A DNA stretch of 64,000 bases from Mycolicibacterium poriferae (GCF_010728325.1 NZ_AP022570.1:5146001-5210000); one strand, 5' to 3'. Positions 30,109-41,256 are shown, counted from the stretch's first letter. Numbers and translations are program-made. Notes: generated by a model not told the origin, from the letters alone.

Positions 30109-31662
30109 GTGACCGCCGCCCCGGCCGCAGAACGCGTGGCCAGCCCGCCCGCGGCTCCGGTGATCAGCCCGGGGCCGGTGACGCCGGTGGCCGACTTCGG
30201 ACCGCTGGACCGGATGCAGGGCTGGGCCATGACCGCGGTGATCACCGCGCTGGCCGCGATCACCCGATTCCTCAACCTCGGGTCGCCCACGGATGCGGGC
30301 ACCCCGATCTTCGACGAGAAGCACTACGCCCCGCAGGCGTGGCAGATGCTGGGCAACCACGGCGTGGAGGACAACCCCGGCTACGGCCTGGTGGTGCATC
30401 CGCCGGTCGGCAAGCAGCTGATCGCGGTCGGGGAGGCCATCTTCGGTTACAACGGGCTGGGGTGGCGGTTCTCCGGCGCGGTATGCGGTGTCGTGCTGGT
30501 GTTGCTGGTCGTGCGCATCGCTCGGCGCATCAGCCGGTCCACGCTGATCGGTGGTGTGGCGGGGCTGCTGCTGATCGCCGACGGCGTCAGCTTCGTGACC
30601 GCCCGCACCGCGCTGCTGGACGGTTTCCTGACGGTGTTCGTGGTCGCGGCGTTCGGCTGCCTGATCGTCGACCGCGACCAGATCCGCGCACGCATGCACA
30701 AGGCGCTGCTCGAAGGCCGCATCGGCGAAACCGTGTGGGGGCCACGGCTGGGCGTGCGGTGGTGGCGTTTCGGCGCAGGCGTGCTGCTGGGTCTGGCGTG
30801 TGCCACCAAGTGGTCGGGTCTGTATTTCGTGATGTTCTTCGGCGTGATGACGGTGGCCTTCGACGTCGCCGCCCGCAAGCAGTACCGGGTGCCGCGGCCG
30901 TGGCTGGGGACGTTCCGCCGCGATGTCGGACCGGCGCTGTACGCCCTGGTGCTGATCCCGTTCGGGGTGTATCTGGCCTCCTACGCGCCGTGGTTCGCCT
31001 CCGAGACCGCGATCGACCGCTACGAGGTGGGCCGCTCGATCGGGCCGGACAGCGTGCTGCCGATCCCTGACGCGGTGCGCTCGCTGTGGCACTACACCTA
31101 CGGCGCGTACCGGTTCCATTCCGGGCTGACCAACGCCGACGGCAACCACCACCCGTGGGAGTCCAAGCCGTGGACATGGCCGATGTCGCTGCGGCCGGTG
31201 TTGTACGCGATCGACTCCGAGAACGTGTCCGGGTGCGGGGCGCAGTCCTGCGTGAAGGCCGTCATGCTTGTCGGCACCCCGGCGATGTGGTTCCTGGCGG
31301 TGCCGGTGCTGGGGTGGGCGCTGTGGCGGGCGTTCGTGAAACGGGACTGGCGCTATGCGGTGCTGCTGGTGGGCTACAGCGCCGGGTTCCTGCCCTGGTT
31401 CGCCGACATCGACCGGCAGATGTACTTCTTCTACGCCGCGACGATGGCGCCGTTCCTGGTGATGATCATCGCGCTGATCCTCGGCGACATCCTCCACAAG
31501 CCGGGCCAGAACGCCGAGCGACGGACGCTGGGTCTGCTGGTGCTGTGTTGTTATGTGGCGCTGGTGATCACGAACTTCGCGTGGCTGTATCCGATCCTGA
31601 CGGGGCTGCCGATCTCGCAGCACACGTGGAACATGCAGATCTGGCTGCCGTCCTGGCGCTAG
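30109..31662 (+). CDS. pmt: Protein O-mannosyltransferase (GT39)
   Basis: A 517-residue integral membrane protein with about eleven spans. The catalytic acidic pair is in TPIFDEKHYAPQAW in the first extracytoplasmic loop. HPPVGKQLIAVGE is also typical of GT39. It transfers mannose from polyprenyl-phosphate mannose to secreted proteins such as lipoproteins, coupled to Sec export. The N-terminal 35 residues are Pro/Ala-rich and cytoplasmic. The start is GTG. The length is close to M. tuberculosis Rv1002c. Confidence 0.95.
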   Translation: MTAAPAAERVASPPAAPVISPGPVTPVADFGPLDRMQGWAMTAVITALAAITRFLNLGSPTDAGTPIFDEKHYAPQAWQMLGNHGVEDNPGYGLVVHPPVGKQLIAVGEAIFGYNGLGWRFSGAVCGVVLVLLVVRIARRISRSTLIGGVAGLLLIADGVSFVTARTALLDGFLTVFVVAAFGCLIVDRDQIRARMHKALLEGRIGETVWGPRLGVRWWRFGAGVLLGLACATKWSGLYFVMFFGVMTVAFDVAARKQYRVPRPWLGTFRRDVGPALYALVLIPFGVYLASYAPWFASETAIDRYEVGRSIGPDSVLPIPDAVRSLWHYTYGAYRFHSGLTNADGNHHPWESKPWTWPMSLRPVLYAIDSENVSGCGAQSCVKAVMLVGTPAMWFLAVPVLGWALWRAFVKRDWRYAVLLVGYSAGFLPWFADIDRQMYFFYAATMAPFLVMIIALILGDILHKPGQNAERRTLGLLVLCCYVALVITNFAWLYPILTGLPISQHTWNMQIWLPSWR

Positions 31663-31677
31663 CTTTCTCGCGGGATG

Positions 31678-31740
31678 CCGCGAACGTGCATTCCCGGTAG
31701 CCGCCGGGCCGCGGGTGCTACCGGGAATGCACGTTCGCGG
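31678..31740. terminator. Perfect 23-bp inverted repeat between pmt and arcA
   Basis: The arm at 31678-31700 (CCGCGAACGTGCATTCCCGG plus TAG) is perfectly complementary to 31718-31740, with a 17-base GC-rich loop. It sits between the stops of two convergent genes, so it would act as a bidirectional transcription stop. The precision of the match suggests recent origin or selection. Confidence 0.75.
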
Positions 31741-31751
31741 ACACCCCCAAC

Positions 31752-32960
31752 CTAGAGCGGGTCGCGGGCGGCCGGGCACGACATGCAGCGTGGCCCGCCG
31801 CGGCCGGTGCCGAGTTCGGAGGCCGCGATCGGCAGTACCTCGATGCCCGAGTCGGCCAGCCGGGCATTGGTTTCGGTGTTGCGCTCGTAGGCCACCACCA
31901 CACCGGGCGCGAGCGCCAGCGTGTTGTTGCCGTCGTCCCACTGCTCGCGCTCGGCGGTCACCGGGTCGAGGCCGGTGTCGATGACACGCAGCTTGCCGAT
32001 GCCCATCGCATCGGCGGCGGCGTCGACGAACGGTGCGGCGTTGTCGATCTTCACTCCCGAGCCGGTGCGCCGAATGGTGAACGCGGTCAACGTGTCCACG
32101 ATGTTCGGGTACATCACCACCGCGTCCGTGTCGACCATGGTGCACACCGTGTCCAGATGCATCTGCGCGCGTTCCTGCGCGATCGGCACCGCCAGCACGG
32201 TGTGGGCGAGGCCGTCGTCGAACAGGCTGCGGGCCAACGCCTCTGCCCCGGCCGGTGTCGTGCGCTCCCCCACCCCGACCGCGAGGACGCCGGGCCCGAG
32301 CAGCAGCACGTCACCGCCCTCCACCGGGGCCGAGCGCGATTCGTAGGCCCGCCTGGTACCCAGGAAGCGCGGATGGTGCGCGTAGATCAGGTCCGTCAGC
32401 GACGTCTCCCGGGCCCGCGCGGGCAACGCCAGCGACGTGATCGCCACCCGCGGCCCGATCCAGACCGACGAGTCCCTGGCGAACAGCAGGTTCGGCAACG
32501 GGTCGACGACGAAATCGCCGCCGTGATGCATCCGGCGCACCAGAGACAGCTCCCCCTCCCCGAACGGCAACTCGTCGAACGTCATCCCGCCGGTCAGCAC
32601 GTGTGCCAGCGACGGAGCGTCGAGGGTCCGCAGATACGCGGCCAGCTCCTGGGCCAGCGGCACGCCGAGACGCCGCGAATTCACCGCCGCGGAGATGCCG
32701 TGCATGCGGGCCGCGCCGCTGTGGGCCAGCGCCTCGGTCAGCAGCTCGCCGAGCAGCAGCACCTCGACCCCGCGCGAACGCAGCAGTTCGGCGAACGCGT
32801 CGTGTTCCTCCTGCGCCTTGGCCACCCACGGCAGCCCGTCGAACAACAGGGTGTCGTTGTTGCGCGGCGTCAGCCGCTGCAGCTCCGGGCCGGGCCGGTG
32901 CAGGATCACCACCCGCAGCGTGCCGACCTCCGAATCACACCCCAGCGCAGCGCCTGTCAC
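31752..32960 (-). CDS. arcA: Arginine deiminase
   Basis: Hydrolyses arginine to citrulline and ammonia. The 402-residue protein has [38 protein letters not shown] and VEGGDVL with active-site Asp/Glu/His residues, and the catalytic Cys392 in [11 protein letters not shown] 32960 gives the length I recall for M. tuberculosis ArcA. No arcB or arcC lies beside it, so this is not a full ATP-yielding pathway here. It is divergent from soxR across 47 bases. Confidence 0.94.
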   Translation of the reverse strand: MTGAALGCDSEVGTLRVVILHRPGPELQRLTPRNNDTLLFDGLPWVAKAQEEHDAFAELLRSRGVEVLLLGELLTEALAHSGAARMHGISAAVNSRRLGVPLAQELAAYLRTLDAPSLAHVLTGGMTFDELPFGEGELSLVRRMHHGGDFVVDPLPNLLFARDSSVWIGPRVAITSLALPARARETSLTDLIYAHHPRFLGTRRAYESRSAPVEGGDVLLLGPGVLAVGVGERTTPAGAEALARSLFDDGLAHTVLAVPIAQERAQMHLDTVCTMVDTDAVVMYPNIVDTLTAFTIRRTGSGVKIDNAAPFVDAAADAMGIGKLRVIDTGLDPVTAEREQWDDGNNTLALAPGVVVAYERNTETNARLADSGIEVLPIAASELGTGRGGPRCMSCPAARDPL

Positions 32961-32986
32961 AGCTAGCACAGTAACCCCAAACCGCC

Positions 32987-33006
32987 ACCTCAACTATGGT
33001 TCAGGT
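32987..33006 (+). promoter_or_regulatory. Dyad operator at soxR
   Basis: ACCTCAAC-TATG-GTTCAGGT is an inverted repeat with one mismatch pair, ending one base before the soxR ATG. MerR-family factors bind such dyads between promoter hexamers. Its position suggests SoxR autoregulation, possibly also affecting arcA. Confidence 0.65.
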
Positions 33007-33007
33007 C

Positions 33008-33442
33008 ATGGACCGGGCCCAGGAACTCACACCGGGCGAGATGGCACTGCGCAGCGGGGTCGCGGTGTCGGCGCTGCACTTCTACGAGCGGGAGGGCCTG
33101 ATCACCAGCAGGCGCACCAGCGGCAACCAACGCCGCTACAGCCGCGACATGCTGCGCCGGGTGGCGTTCATCCGGATGTCGCAGCGGTTGGGTATCCCGC
33201 TGGCCCGCATCCGGGAAGCGATGGCCACGCTGCCCGCCGACCGGACCCCCACCAGCAAGGACTGGGCGCGGCTGTCGGCGGCGTGGCGGGCCGACCTCGA
33301 TGAGCGCATCGTCCATCTGCAGCGGTTGCGCGACAACCTGACCGGGTGCATCGGATGTGGTTGCCTGAGCCTGAAGGTCTGCGCGCTGGCCAACCCGGGG
33401 GACGCGCTCGCCGAGGAGGGCCCCGGCGCCGTCCGCCTCTGA
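33008..33442 (+). CDS. soxR: Redox-sensitive transcriptional activator SoxR
   Basis: A MerR-family protein of 144 residues. The N-terminal helix-turn-helix is [15 protein letters not shown] with [12 protein letters not shown] dimerisation helix leads to the 2Fe-2S ligands Cys114, 117, 119 and 125 ([12 protein letters not shown], spacing CX2CXCX5C), which define SoxR. In actinobacteria it usually senses redox-cycling compounds directly and controls a few efflux or oxidoreductase genes. An upstream ATG at 32996 lies inside the operator and is less likely. Confidence 0.93.
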   Translation: MDRAQELTPGEMALRSGVAVSALHFYEREGLITSRRTSGNQRRYSRDMLRRVAFIRMSQRLGIPLARIREAMATLPADRTPTSKDWARLSAAWRADLDERIVHLQRLRDNLTGCIGCGCLSLKVCALANPGDALAEEGPGAVRL

Positions 33443-33475
33443 GATATCGAACGCCTGTGCGATAGACTGCCGGGC

Positions 33476-34103
33476 ATGCAGCAGGCCCTGCAAAGCTCAC
33501 TGTTCGACCACTCCGAGCGTCGCGAGCTCGGCCACGGCGCCTGGCTGGTAGGTCCGGTCGGGTTGGCTCGCGCAGGACGGCGCGAGCGACGCTGTCGATG
33601 GAGCCCTGTTCGACGAGCTGCGCGACACCGTGCCCTGGCGCGCCGAGCGCCGGCAGATGTACGACCGGGTGCTCGACGTGCCCCGGCTGGTCAGCTTCGT
33701 GGATTTTCGCAATGACGCGGCGGACCCGCCCCCACACCCCCGGCTCAAGCAGCTGCGGCGGCGGCTCAACGACGCCTACGCCGGTGAGCTCGGCGAGCCG
33801 TTCGTCACCGCGGGGCTGTGCCTGTACCGCGACGGTGAGGACAGCGTGGCCTGGCACGGTGACACGATCGGACGCAGCAGCACCGAGGACACCATGGTGG
33901 CCATCGTCGGCCTCGGCGCGACACGAGTGTTCGCGCTGCGACCGCGCGGCGGCGGGCCGGCGCTACGGTTGCGGCACGGCCACGGCGACCTGCTGGTGAT
34001 GGGTGGATCCTGTCAACGCACCTGGGAGCACTGCATTCCCAAGACGGCCCGGCCCACCGGACCCCGCATCAGCATCCAGTTCCGGCCGCACAACGTGCGT
34101 TAG
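33476..34103 (+). pseudogene. alkB: AlkB-like 2OG-Fe(II) dioxygenase, frameshifted
   Basis: Reading from ATG 33476 gives the AlkB N-terminus MQQALQSSLFDHSERRELGHGAWLV, then leaves frame. The rest (GWLAQDGASD...VPWRAERRQMYDRVLDVPRLVSF to the end) is in another frame, joined at a GGG run at 33560-33562; removing one G restores a full protein of about 208 residues. The active-site WHGDTIG (HxD) and the C-terminal Arg region are intact. A GTG at 33630 could start a 157-residue product lacking the N-terminal quarter. It repairs alkylated DNA/RNA in the family; a sequencing error is possible. Confidence 0.8.
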
Positions 34104-34765
34104 CCCTGGACCAGCTCCACCGCGCGCGTCACCAGGTCGCGGGCCCGCCCGGTGTCGACCCGGGCGACCGGCTGGTCCGGCACGACCAGCGGATTGGCGG
34201 TGACGATGACGATGAAGGGCCCGAAGTTCGCCACGTAGTTGTACAGCTCACCGGTACGCGATCCGGCCTGTGTGGTGGTCTGCAGCACGCGGTGGGTCCC
34301 GACGGTTTCGGTGTCCTCGATCTGCGGGGCCTCGATCACCTCGACCAGTCCGCGGATGCCCGGCCCGGTGAAGGTGACCTTCTGGCATTGGTCGCTCGGG
34401 CGGTTGACCGGCACCGGCTCCGAGGTCTCCACGGCCATCACGATGTAGCGGACTCCGTCGCCTTCGGCGGTGGTGGCGGCCATGTTGCCCTGCACGTCGG
34501 GCGGCAGGGTCCGCTCGTTGGCGAGCTTGCCGCAGTCGGCCGGGTCGAACGTGAGCCCCTCGGGCAGCGTCTGCGGACCCAGCAGCCGCGGATCGATGGC
34601 CGCCGGGCCGACGGTGCTGACCGTGAACGGCGGGCCGAACGAGTCCTCGATGCCCGCGATGTTGGCGATGTCGGCGTCAGCCAGATCGGATTGGCTTGTC
34701 GCGCAGGAGGCCAGCAGCACCGCGCACGCGCTCAGGGCCGGCACGGTCAGCTTGGGGTTCGACAT
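34100..34765 (-). CDS. Putative lipoprotein, DUF5642-type
   Basis: A 221-residue exported protein. The signal peptide ends in lipobox LLASC with Cys21. The mature part has LPEGLTFDPADCGKLANERTLPP and CQKVTFTGPG, with two Cys that could pair. Its position beside alkB matches Rv0999 in M. tuberculosis (recalled). It overlaps the end of the alkB reading frame by four bases, tail to tail. It resembles the next lipoprotein in layout (IDPRLLGP... versus IDRARHALPPGYE). The function is unknown. Confidence 0.78.
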   Translation of the reverse strand: MSNPKLTVPALSACAVLLASCATSQSDLADADIANIAGIEDSFGPPFTVSTVGPAAIDPRLLGPQTLPEGLTFDPADCGKLANERTLPPDVQGNMAATTAEGDGVRYIVMAVETSEPVPVNRPSDQCQKVTFTGPGIRGLVEVIEAPQIEDTETVGTHRVLQTTTQAGSRTGELYNYVANFGPFIVIVTANPLVVPDQPVARVDTGRARDLVTRAVELVQG

Positions 34766-34794
34766 CGCCGCCAAATGTACCCGCGCGGACCTGC

Positions 34795-35499
34795 TCAACT
34801 GCGCAGCGCCGACACGGTTTCCACCAGCAGGTCGGCCGCGAACGCCGCGTCCAGGCGCGGGTACGCCGAGCCGGGATCGGTGACCAGCGCGACGAAGCAG
34901 ACGAAGTGTCCGAGGTGGGCGACGAAGGTGTCGGCGTCCGCGCGGGTCTCGGTTCCACCCTCGACGACGGTGGTCGCTGCGGTGGCCATCCCGACGGTGT
35001 GAGCCGCCTCGAGGGCCGGGGCCGGTAGCTCGCGCACCGTTGCGCTGGTGTGCCCCGCTGTCGCCGTCCACGACTGGCAGGCCACCGCCTCGACGGGCGG
35101 GCCGGGGGCGTCGGTGACGGGCGGACCGGGCGCGTCGGTGACGGGCGGACCTGGCGCGGCAGCGGCGACGATGGCGTAGATGATGCCGCCGGGTCCCGAA
35201 GCCGACCAGCCCTGCGCCGAGTCGGGACGCACCGGCGGGGCCGCCAGCTCGACGCACTGCGCGGGCTGCGCCTCGACCGGACCGGCCAACCCCCACACCG
35301 CCAACGGTGTCGGCGCGCCGGTGTAGGGGGCGACCTCATAGCCCGGTGGGAGCGCGTGGCGGGCGCGGTCGATACGAGCAGGTTCGACGGTGAGGTCCGG
35401 CGCCGTCGTGCCCGCCGGGGGCGCGGACTCGGGCGCCCCGGCACATCCGGCGCACACCATCCCGAGTGCAACCAGCGCAGCCAACGGGCGCAGCCTCAC
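34795..35499 (-). CDS. Putative lipoprotein with a Pro-rich tandem repeat
   Basis: A 234-residue exported protein. The lipobox is VCAGC near residue 20. ALPPGYEVAPYTG and PAQCVELAAPPVRP recall the adjacent DUF5642-type lipoprotein, so the two are probably diverged duplicates. The middle holds three tandem copies of an eight-residue APGPPVTD unit (35093-35160), the DNA copies being nearly identical. The C-terminal part has a Cys-containing hydrophobic strand GHFVCFVALVTDPG. It is 29 bases upstream of the partner gene. The start is GTG. No function can be assigned. Confidence 0.7.
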   Translation of the reverse strand: MRLRPLAALVALGMVCAGCAGAPESAPPAGTTAPDLTVEPARIDRARHALPPGYEVAPYTGAPTPLAVWGLAGPVEAQPAQCVELAAPPVRPDSAQGWSASGPGGIIYAIVAAAAPGPPVTDAPGPPVTDAPGPPVEAVACQSWTATAGHTSATVRELPAPALEAAHTVGMATAATTVVEGGTETRADADTFVAHLGHFVCFVALVTDPGSAYPRLDAAFAADLLVETVSALRS

Positions 35500-35576
35500 A
35501 GGCCGTTGATACCACGGCGAACTCTGTGCGGCCGGCTGCAACACCGACGTCGGCGCTGCGGCTATGCTGCGCTGAC

Positions 35577-36278
35577 ATGAGCACCCCCATGCGCGCCGGC
35601 GTCGTCGCCGCCGCTGCCGTCGCCCTCGCGGTCGGGTTGTCCGCCTGCGGGTCGGACACCGCGACCGAGGGCTCGGCCACCACCGAGCAGAGCACCGAAA
35701 CCACCAGCGCAGCGCCGACCACGTCGGCCCAGGCCTCGGGCCCCGAAGCCGGCCCGAAGATGACGATCGACGAGTACGTCGCCCAGAACGACATCGTCCA
35801 GACTCCGGTCCTGCCCGACGACCCGGATGCGCCGGCGGTGACGCTGCCCATCGCGCAGGGCTGGGAGGACATGGGCGATCAGAGCCCACCCGGGGCCTAC
35901 CGCGCCATGGTGTTCACCGCAGACCCGGCGGCCGCCGCCGACCCGCCGACCCTCATCGCGACGATGTCGAAGCTGACCGGCGAGGTCGACCAGGCCAAGA
36001 TCATGGAGTACGCGCCCTCCGACGTGCAGAACATGCCGGAGTTCCAGGGGATGAACACCGGGCAGCCGAGCGACCTGGCCGGCTTCGACGCGACTTTGAT
36101 CGGTGGGTTCTACACCAAGGACGGCACGACACGGATGATCGCGCAGAAGACGGTGGTGATCCCGGCCGAGGACGGCATCTACGTGCTGAACGTCAAGGCG
36201 GACGGGCCGGAGGCGCAGCAGGGAGCGCTGATCGAGGCGACGTCGCTGATCGACGAGCAGGCCACCATCGTTCCCTGA
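35577..36278 (+). CDS. lpqN: LpqN-like lipoprotein
   Basis: A 233-residue lipoprotein with lipobox LSAC (Cys near residue 25), followed by a Thr/Ser/Ala-rich spacer to about residue 60. The domain from MTIDEYVAQNDIVQTPV to the C-terminus (ALIEATSLIDEQATIVP) is the LpqN/LpqT fold also present in the gene at 7158. TATGCT about ten bases before the ATG could be a -10 box, giving a nearly leaderless message. Role unknown; related proteins have been tied to envelope lipid metabolism. Confidence 0.82.
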   Translation: MSTPMRAGVVAAAAVALAVGLSACGSDTATEGSATTEQSTETTSAAPTTSAQASGPEAGPKMTIDEYVAQNDIVQTPVLPDDPDAPAVTLPIAQGWEDMGDQSPPGAYRAMVFTADPAAAADPPTLIATMSKLTGEVDQAKIMEYAPSDVQNMPEFQGMNTGQPSDLAGFDATLIGGFYTKDGTTRMIAQKTVVIPAEDGIYVLNVKADGPEAQQGALIEATSLIDEQATIVP

Positions 36279-36282
36279 TCTC

Positions 36283-38117
<1,835 letters not shown>

Positions 38118-38243
38118 CTACGGCGGGATCACCAGGTCCGGCAAGGTAATCCGCAGGTCGCCGGCGGGCCGACGTGACCTGCGTCGCGGATCGGTGGCGT
38201 GCAGTGCGTTTGCCCGTCCCGGCGATCGGCTACTTTTTCCGGT

Positions 38244-39494
38244 ATGGACGGTCGCGAGTTGCTCGCCGGCCGCTACGAGCTACGAGGAGTTCTCGGCCGC
38301 GGCGGGATGGCTGAGGTCCGTGACGGCTGGGACACCCGACTCGACCGCGCGGTGGCGATCAAGCTGCTGCACCCCACGCTCATCGATCAACCCGATCAGC
38401 GCCGGCGCTTCGACGACGAGGCCCGCGCTGCCGCCGGACTCACCCACCCGAACATCGTGGCGGTGCACGACCGCGGCGAGCACGACGGGGTGCCGTTCAT
38501 CGTGATGGAGCGGCTGCCCGGCAAGACCTTGGCCGATGTCATCGCCCGCGGGCCGTTGCCGCCGGCGCGGGTCCATGCGCTACTCGACGAGGTGCTCGGC
38601 GCGCTGACGGTGGCTCACCGTGCCGGAGTGCTGCACCGCGACATCAAGCCCGGCAACATTCTGCTGTCCCCCGACGGCGAGACGGTCAAGGTGGCCGACT
38701 TCGGCATCGCCAAGACGCCGGGCTCCGCGCAGACCACGAACGGTCAGATCATCGGGACGATGGCCTACATGAGCCCGGAGCGGGTGGCCGGTGCCCCGGC
38801 TTCGGTGGCCGACGACCTGTATGCGGTGGCCGTGCTGGCCTATGAGGCGGTGCTCGGGCGGCGGGCGTTCCCACACGACAACCCGGCGGCCCTGGCACGG
38901 GCCATCATCGACACCCCGCCACCGCCGCTCGCGCGCCTGCGGCCGCAGCTCGGACCCGCACTGACCGGCGTCATCTACCGGGCGATGGCGCGCGACCCGC
39001 GGCAGCGATTCGCCAGTGCCGAACAGATGCGCGCCGCCGCTGCCGGGGATCCCGCCGCGCTGGCCGCCGGCGTCGCACCGGCGCCTCCGGTCACGCCGCC
39101 GGGCACGCGCCCGCTGACCATCGTCCAACCTCCCCCGGGTACCGTCGCCGCGCCGTCGGCCAGTTACTTCGTACCGCCACGTCGCCGTGGCGCCCCGCTG
39201 AACCGAACGGCCCTGCTGGCCGCCGCCGGCGTGGCGGTGGCACTGATGGTGTCGGTTCTCGCGCTGGTGCTCAATTCGGCGTCGCCTGCCACCTCCCCCG
39301 CGGAACCGGCCGGGGCCAGCACCCCGGTGGCCCCACCCCCGCCGCCGCCCCCGCACACCGCACCGGTTGTCGACCAGCCCCCGGTCGTCGACCAGCCGCT
39401 GATACCCGCGTTCACCGGCGAGGGGCCGGGGAACGGGAACGGCAAGGGGAACAGCGGGGGCCGGGGGAACGGCAAGGGCAAGCACGACGACTGA
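38244..39494 (+). CDS. Transmembrane serine/threonine protein kinase
   Basis: A 416-residue receptor-like kinase. The kinase domain (about 9-265) has Gly loop LGRGGMAEV, VAIKLL with the ATP-binding Lys, HRDIKPGN, DFGIAK and MSPERV. A juxtamembrane Pro/Ala linker is followed by one membrane span LLAAAGVAVALMVSVLALVL near residue 330. The short outer tail is Pro-rich, with PVVDQP repeats and a Gly/Asn/Lys C-terminus. There are no PASTA domains, so it is not PknB. The ligand is unknown. Confidence 0.92.
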   Translation: MDGRELLAGRYELRGVLGRGGMAEVRDGWDTRLDRAVAIKLLHPTLIDQPDQRRRFDDEARAAAGLTHPNIVAVHDRGEHDGVPFIVMERLPGKTLADVIARGPLPPARVHALLDEVLGALTVAHRAGVLHRDIKPGNILLSPDGETVKVADFGIAKTPGSAQTTNGQIIGTMAYMSPERVAGAPASVADDLYAVAVLAYEAVLGRRAFPHDNPAALARAIIDTPPPPLARLRPQLGPALTGVIYRAMARDPRQRFASAEQMRAAAAGDPAALAAGVAPAPPVTPPGTRPLTIVQPPPGTVAAPSASYFVPPRRRGAPLNRTALLAAAGVAVALMVSVLALVLNSASPATSPAEPAGASTPVAPPPPPPPHTAPVVDQPPVVDQPLIPAFTGEGPGNGNGKGNSGGRGNGKGKHDD

Positions 39495-39542
39495 TCTCCG
39501 CTGCGTCGCTACGATCCGCAAGGACCGACGAGAGGACGACGC

Positions 39543-39977
39543 ATGCGCACAATGATCACCGGTGTCGACGGGGACGGCAGATCCTGCGTCGTCAGCGACG
39601 GTGAACTGACACTCGACCAGCTGGCCCCCGGATTCGCGATGGGCATCCCGTTCGCCACCGCCACCTGCCCGCCGCCGGCACGGACCGGCGGAGCGGCGCC
39701 GCTGATCGACCAGGGCATCGCGCCGGGTCTGGTGCGCTGGATGGTGGTCGAGCTGGGCGCCGGATCGGAAACCCCGATGCACCACACCGACACCCTCGAT
39801 CTGCAGACCGTGCTCTCCGGCAGCGTCGAGCTGGTGCTCGATGACGGTGCCCACCAGCTCGACGCCGGTGATCTCGTGGTGCTCGCCGGTGTGGATCACG
39901 CGTGGCGGGCCGGACCTGACGGGGCGCGGCTGAGCGCAGTGCTGATCGGCACGCCCCCACCCGGCAACGAGCCCTAG
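39543..39977 (+). CDS. Cupin domain protein
   Basis: A 144-residue protein with one cupin barrel. ETPMHHTDTLDLQTVLSGSVELVL is cupin motif 1 with the His pair, and DLVVLAGVDHAWR is motif 2 with a third His. Metal binding is likely. It is 13 bases before the MFS gene, so the two are probably co-transcribed; a role in handling the transported compound is inference. No substrate can be named. Confidence 0.82.
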   Translation: MRTMITGVDGDGRSCVVSDGELTLDQLAPGFAMGIPFATATCPPPARTGGAAPLIDQGIAPGLVRWMVVELGAGSETPMHHTDTLDLQTVLSGSVELVLDDGAHQLDAGDLVVLAGVDHAWRAGPDGARLSAVLIGTPPPGNEP

Positions 39978-39990
39978 GCGGGAGCCGAGC

Positions 39991-41256
39991 GTGTCCACCA
40001 CCGACGGCGCGCCGGACGCAGCCAACACGGCGGGCGGGCTCGACCACGTCGCCCGTGTGCAGAAGCGCACACTCACCGTCCTGGTCTTCGCGCAGGTGTG
40101 CAGTGGGGCGGGCCTGGCCGCTGGGATCACCGTCGGCGCCCTGCTCGCCCAGGACATGCTCGACTCGACGGGGTGGTCCGGCCTGCCCAGCGCGCTGTTC
40201 ACGTTCGGCTCCGCCGGCGCGGCGCTGGCGGTGGGCCGACTGTCGCAGCGGTGGGGCCGGCGCCCTGGACTGGCGGCCGGCTACGCGGCCGGTGCGATCG
40301 GCAGCCTGGGCATCGTCGCGGCAGCGGTCCTCGACAACGTGGCGCTGCTGTTCGTGGCGCTTCTGGTGTACGGCTCGGGTACCGCCACAAACCTGCAGGC
40401 CCGCTATGCCGGCGCGGACCTGGCGGACCCCGATCACCGGGCCCGGGCCATCAGCACCGTGCTGGTGGCCACCACGCTCGGCGCCGTCGCCGGACCGAAT
40501 CTTGTCGGCGTGCTCGGCGACGTGGCCGCAGCGATCGATGTCCCGCGGCTGGCCGGGCCGTTCCTGCTCGCGGCGCTGGCCTACGGATCGGCGGCGGCCG
40601 TCATCGTGACCTGGCTGCGTCCTGACCCGCTCATGCTGGCGGCGTCGCTGCCCAAGCCGGACGTGGGCGGCGTGCCCGACGGGAAGGACGGTGAGGGGCC
40701 GGCGTCCCTCAACCGCGCCGCGGTGGTCGCGGGCGCGGTGGGCATGGTGGTCACCCAGCTGGTGATGGTCGCGATCATGACCATGACGCCGGTGCACATG
40801 CAGCACCATCACCACCCGCTGTCGGCCGCCGGTCTGGTCATCTCGATCCATGTGGCGGCGATGTACCTGCCCGCGCCGATCTCCGGTGCGCTCGTCGACC
40901 GCTTCGGGGTGACGGTCGTCGGGTTTCTCGCCGCGGCGGTGTTGGCGGCGGCCGGTTTGACCGCGGCCTTCGCCCCGCCGCAGTCGGTGCCGCTGCTCGC
41001 CGTCGCGCTGGCACTGCTGGGTTTCGGGTGGAGCCTGGGGTTGGTGGCCGGGACGACGGCGATCACGAACAACACACCGGTCGCCACCCGCGCGCGCACC
41101 CAGGGCACCGTCGACGTGTTCATCGCCCTCGCCGGCGCCGGCGGCGGGCTCGCTTCCGGATTCATCGTGGCGGCAGCCGGTTTCACCTGGCTGGCCGTGC
41201 TCGGCGCGATCGTGGCGGTGGTCATCGCGCCGGCGGTGCTGCTCAGGAGGCGCTGA
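39991..41256 (+). CDS. Major facilitator superfamily transporter
   Basis: A 421-residue protein with about twelve membrane spans. GRLSQRWGRRPGLAAG is the MFS loop between spans 2 and 3, and PISGALVDRFGVTVVGF is the equivalent in the second half. A His-rich loop, TPVHMQHHHHPLSAAG, lies near the middle, after span 7. It resembles drug-efflux (DHA-type) or metabolite permeases. The start is GTG. The paired cupin gene suggests a small organic substrate. Confidence 0.88.
   Translation: MSTTDGAPDAANTAGGLDHVARVQKRTLTVLVFAQVCSGAGLAAGITVGALLAQDMLDSTGWSGLPSALFTFGSAGAALAVGRLSQRWGRRPGLAAGYAAGAIGSLGIVAAAVLDNVALLFVALLVYGSGTATNLQARYAGADLADPDHRARAISTVLVATTLGAVAGPNLVGVLGDVAAAIDVPRLAGPFLLAALAYGSAAAVIVTWLRPDPLMLAASLPKPDVGGVPDGKDGEGPASLNRAAVVAGAVGMVVTQLVMVAIMTMTPVHMQHHHHPLSAAGLVISIHVAAMYLPAPISGALVDRFGVTVVGFLAAAVLAAAGLTAAFAPPQSVPLLAVALALLGFGWSLGLVAGTTAITNNTPVATRARTQGTVDVFIALAGAGGGLASGFIVAAAGFTWLAVLGAIVAVVIAPAVLLRRR

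Noticed and set aside
30085..32145. Minus-strand extension upstream of rsmI
   Set aside because: Antisense to pmt, composition typical of a shadow frame.
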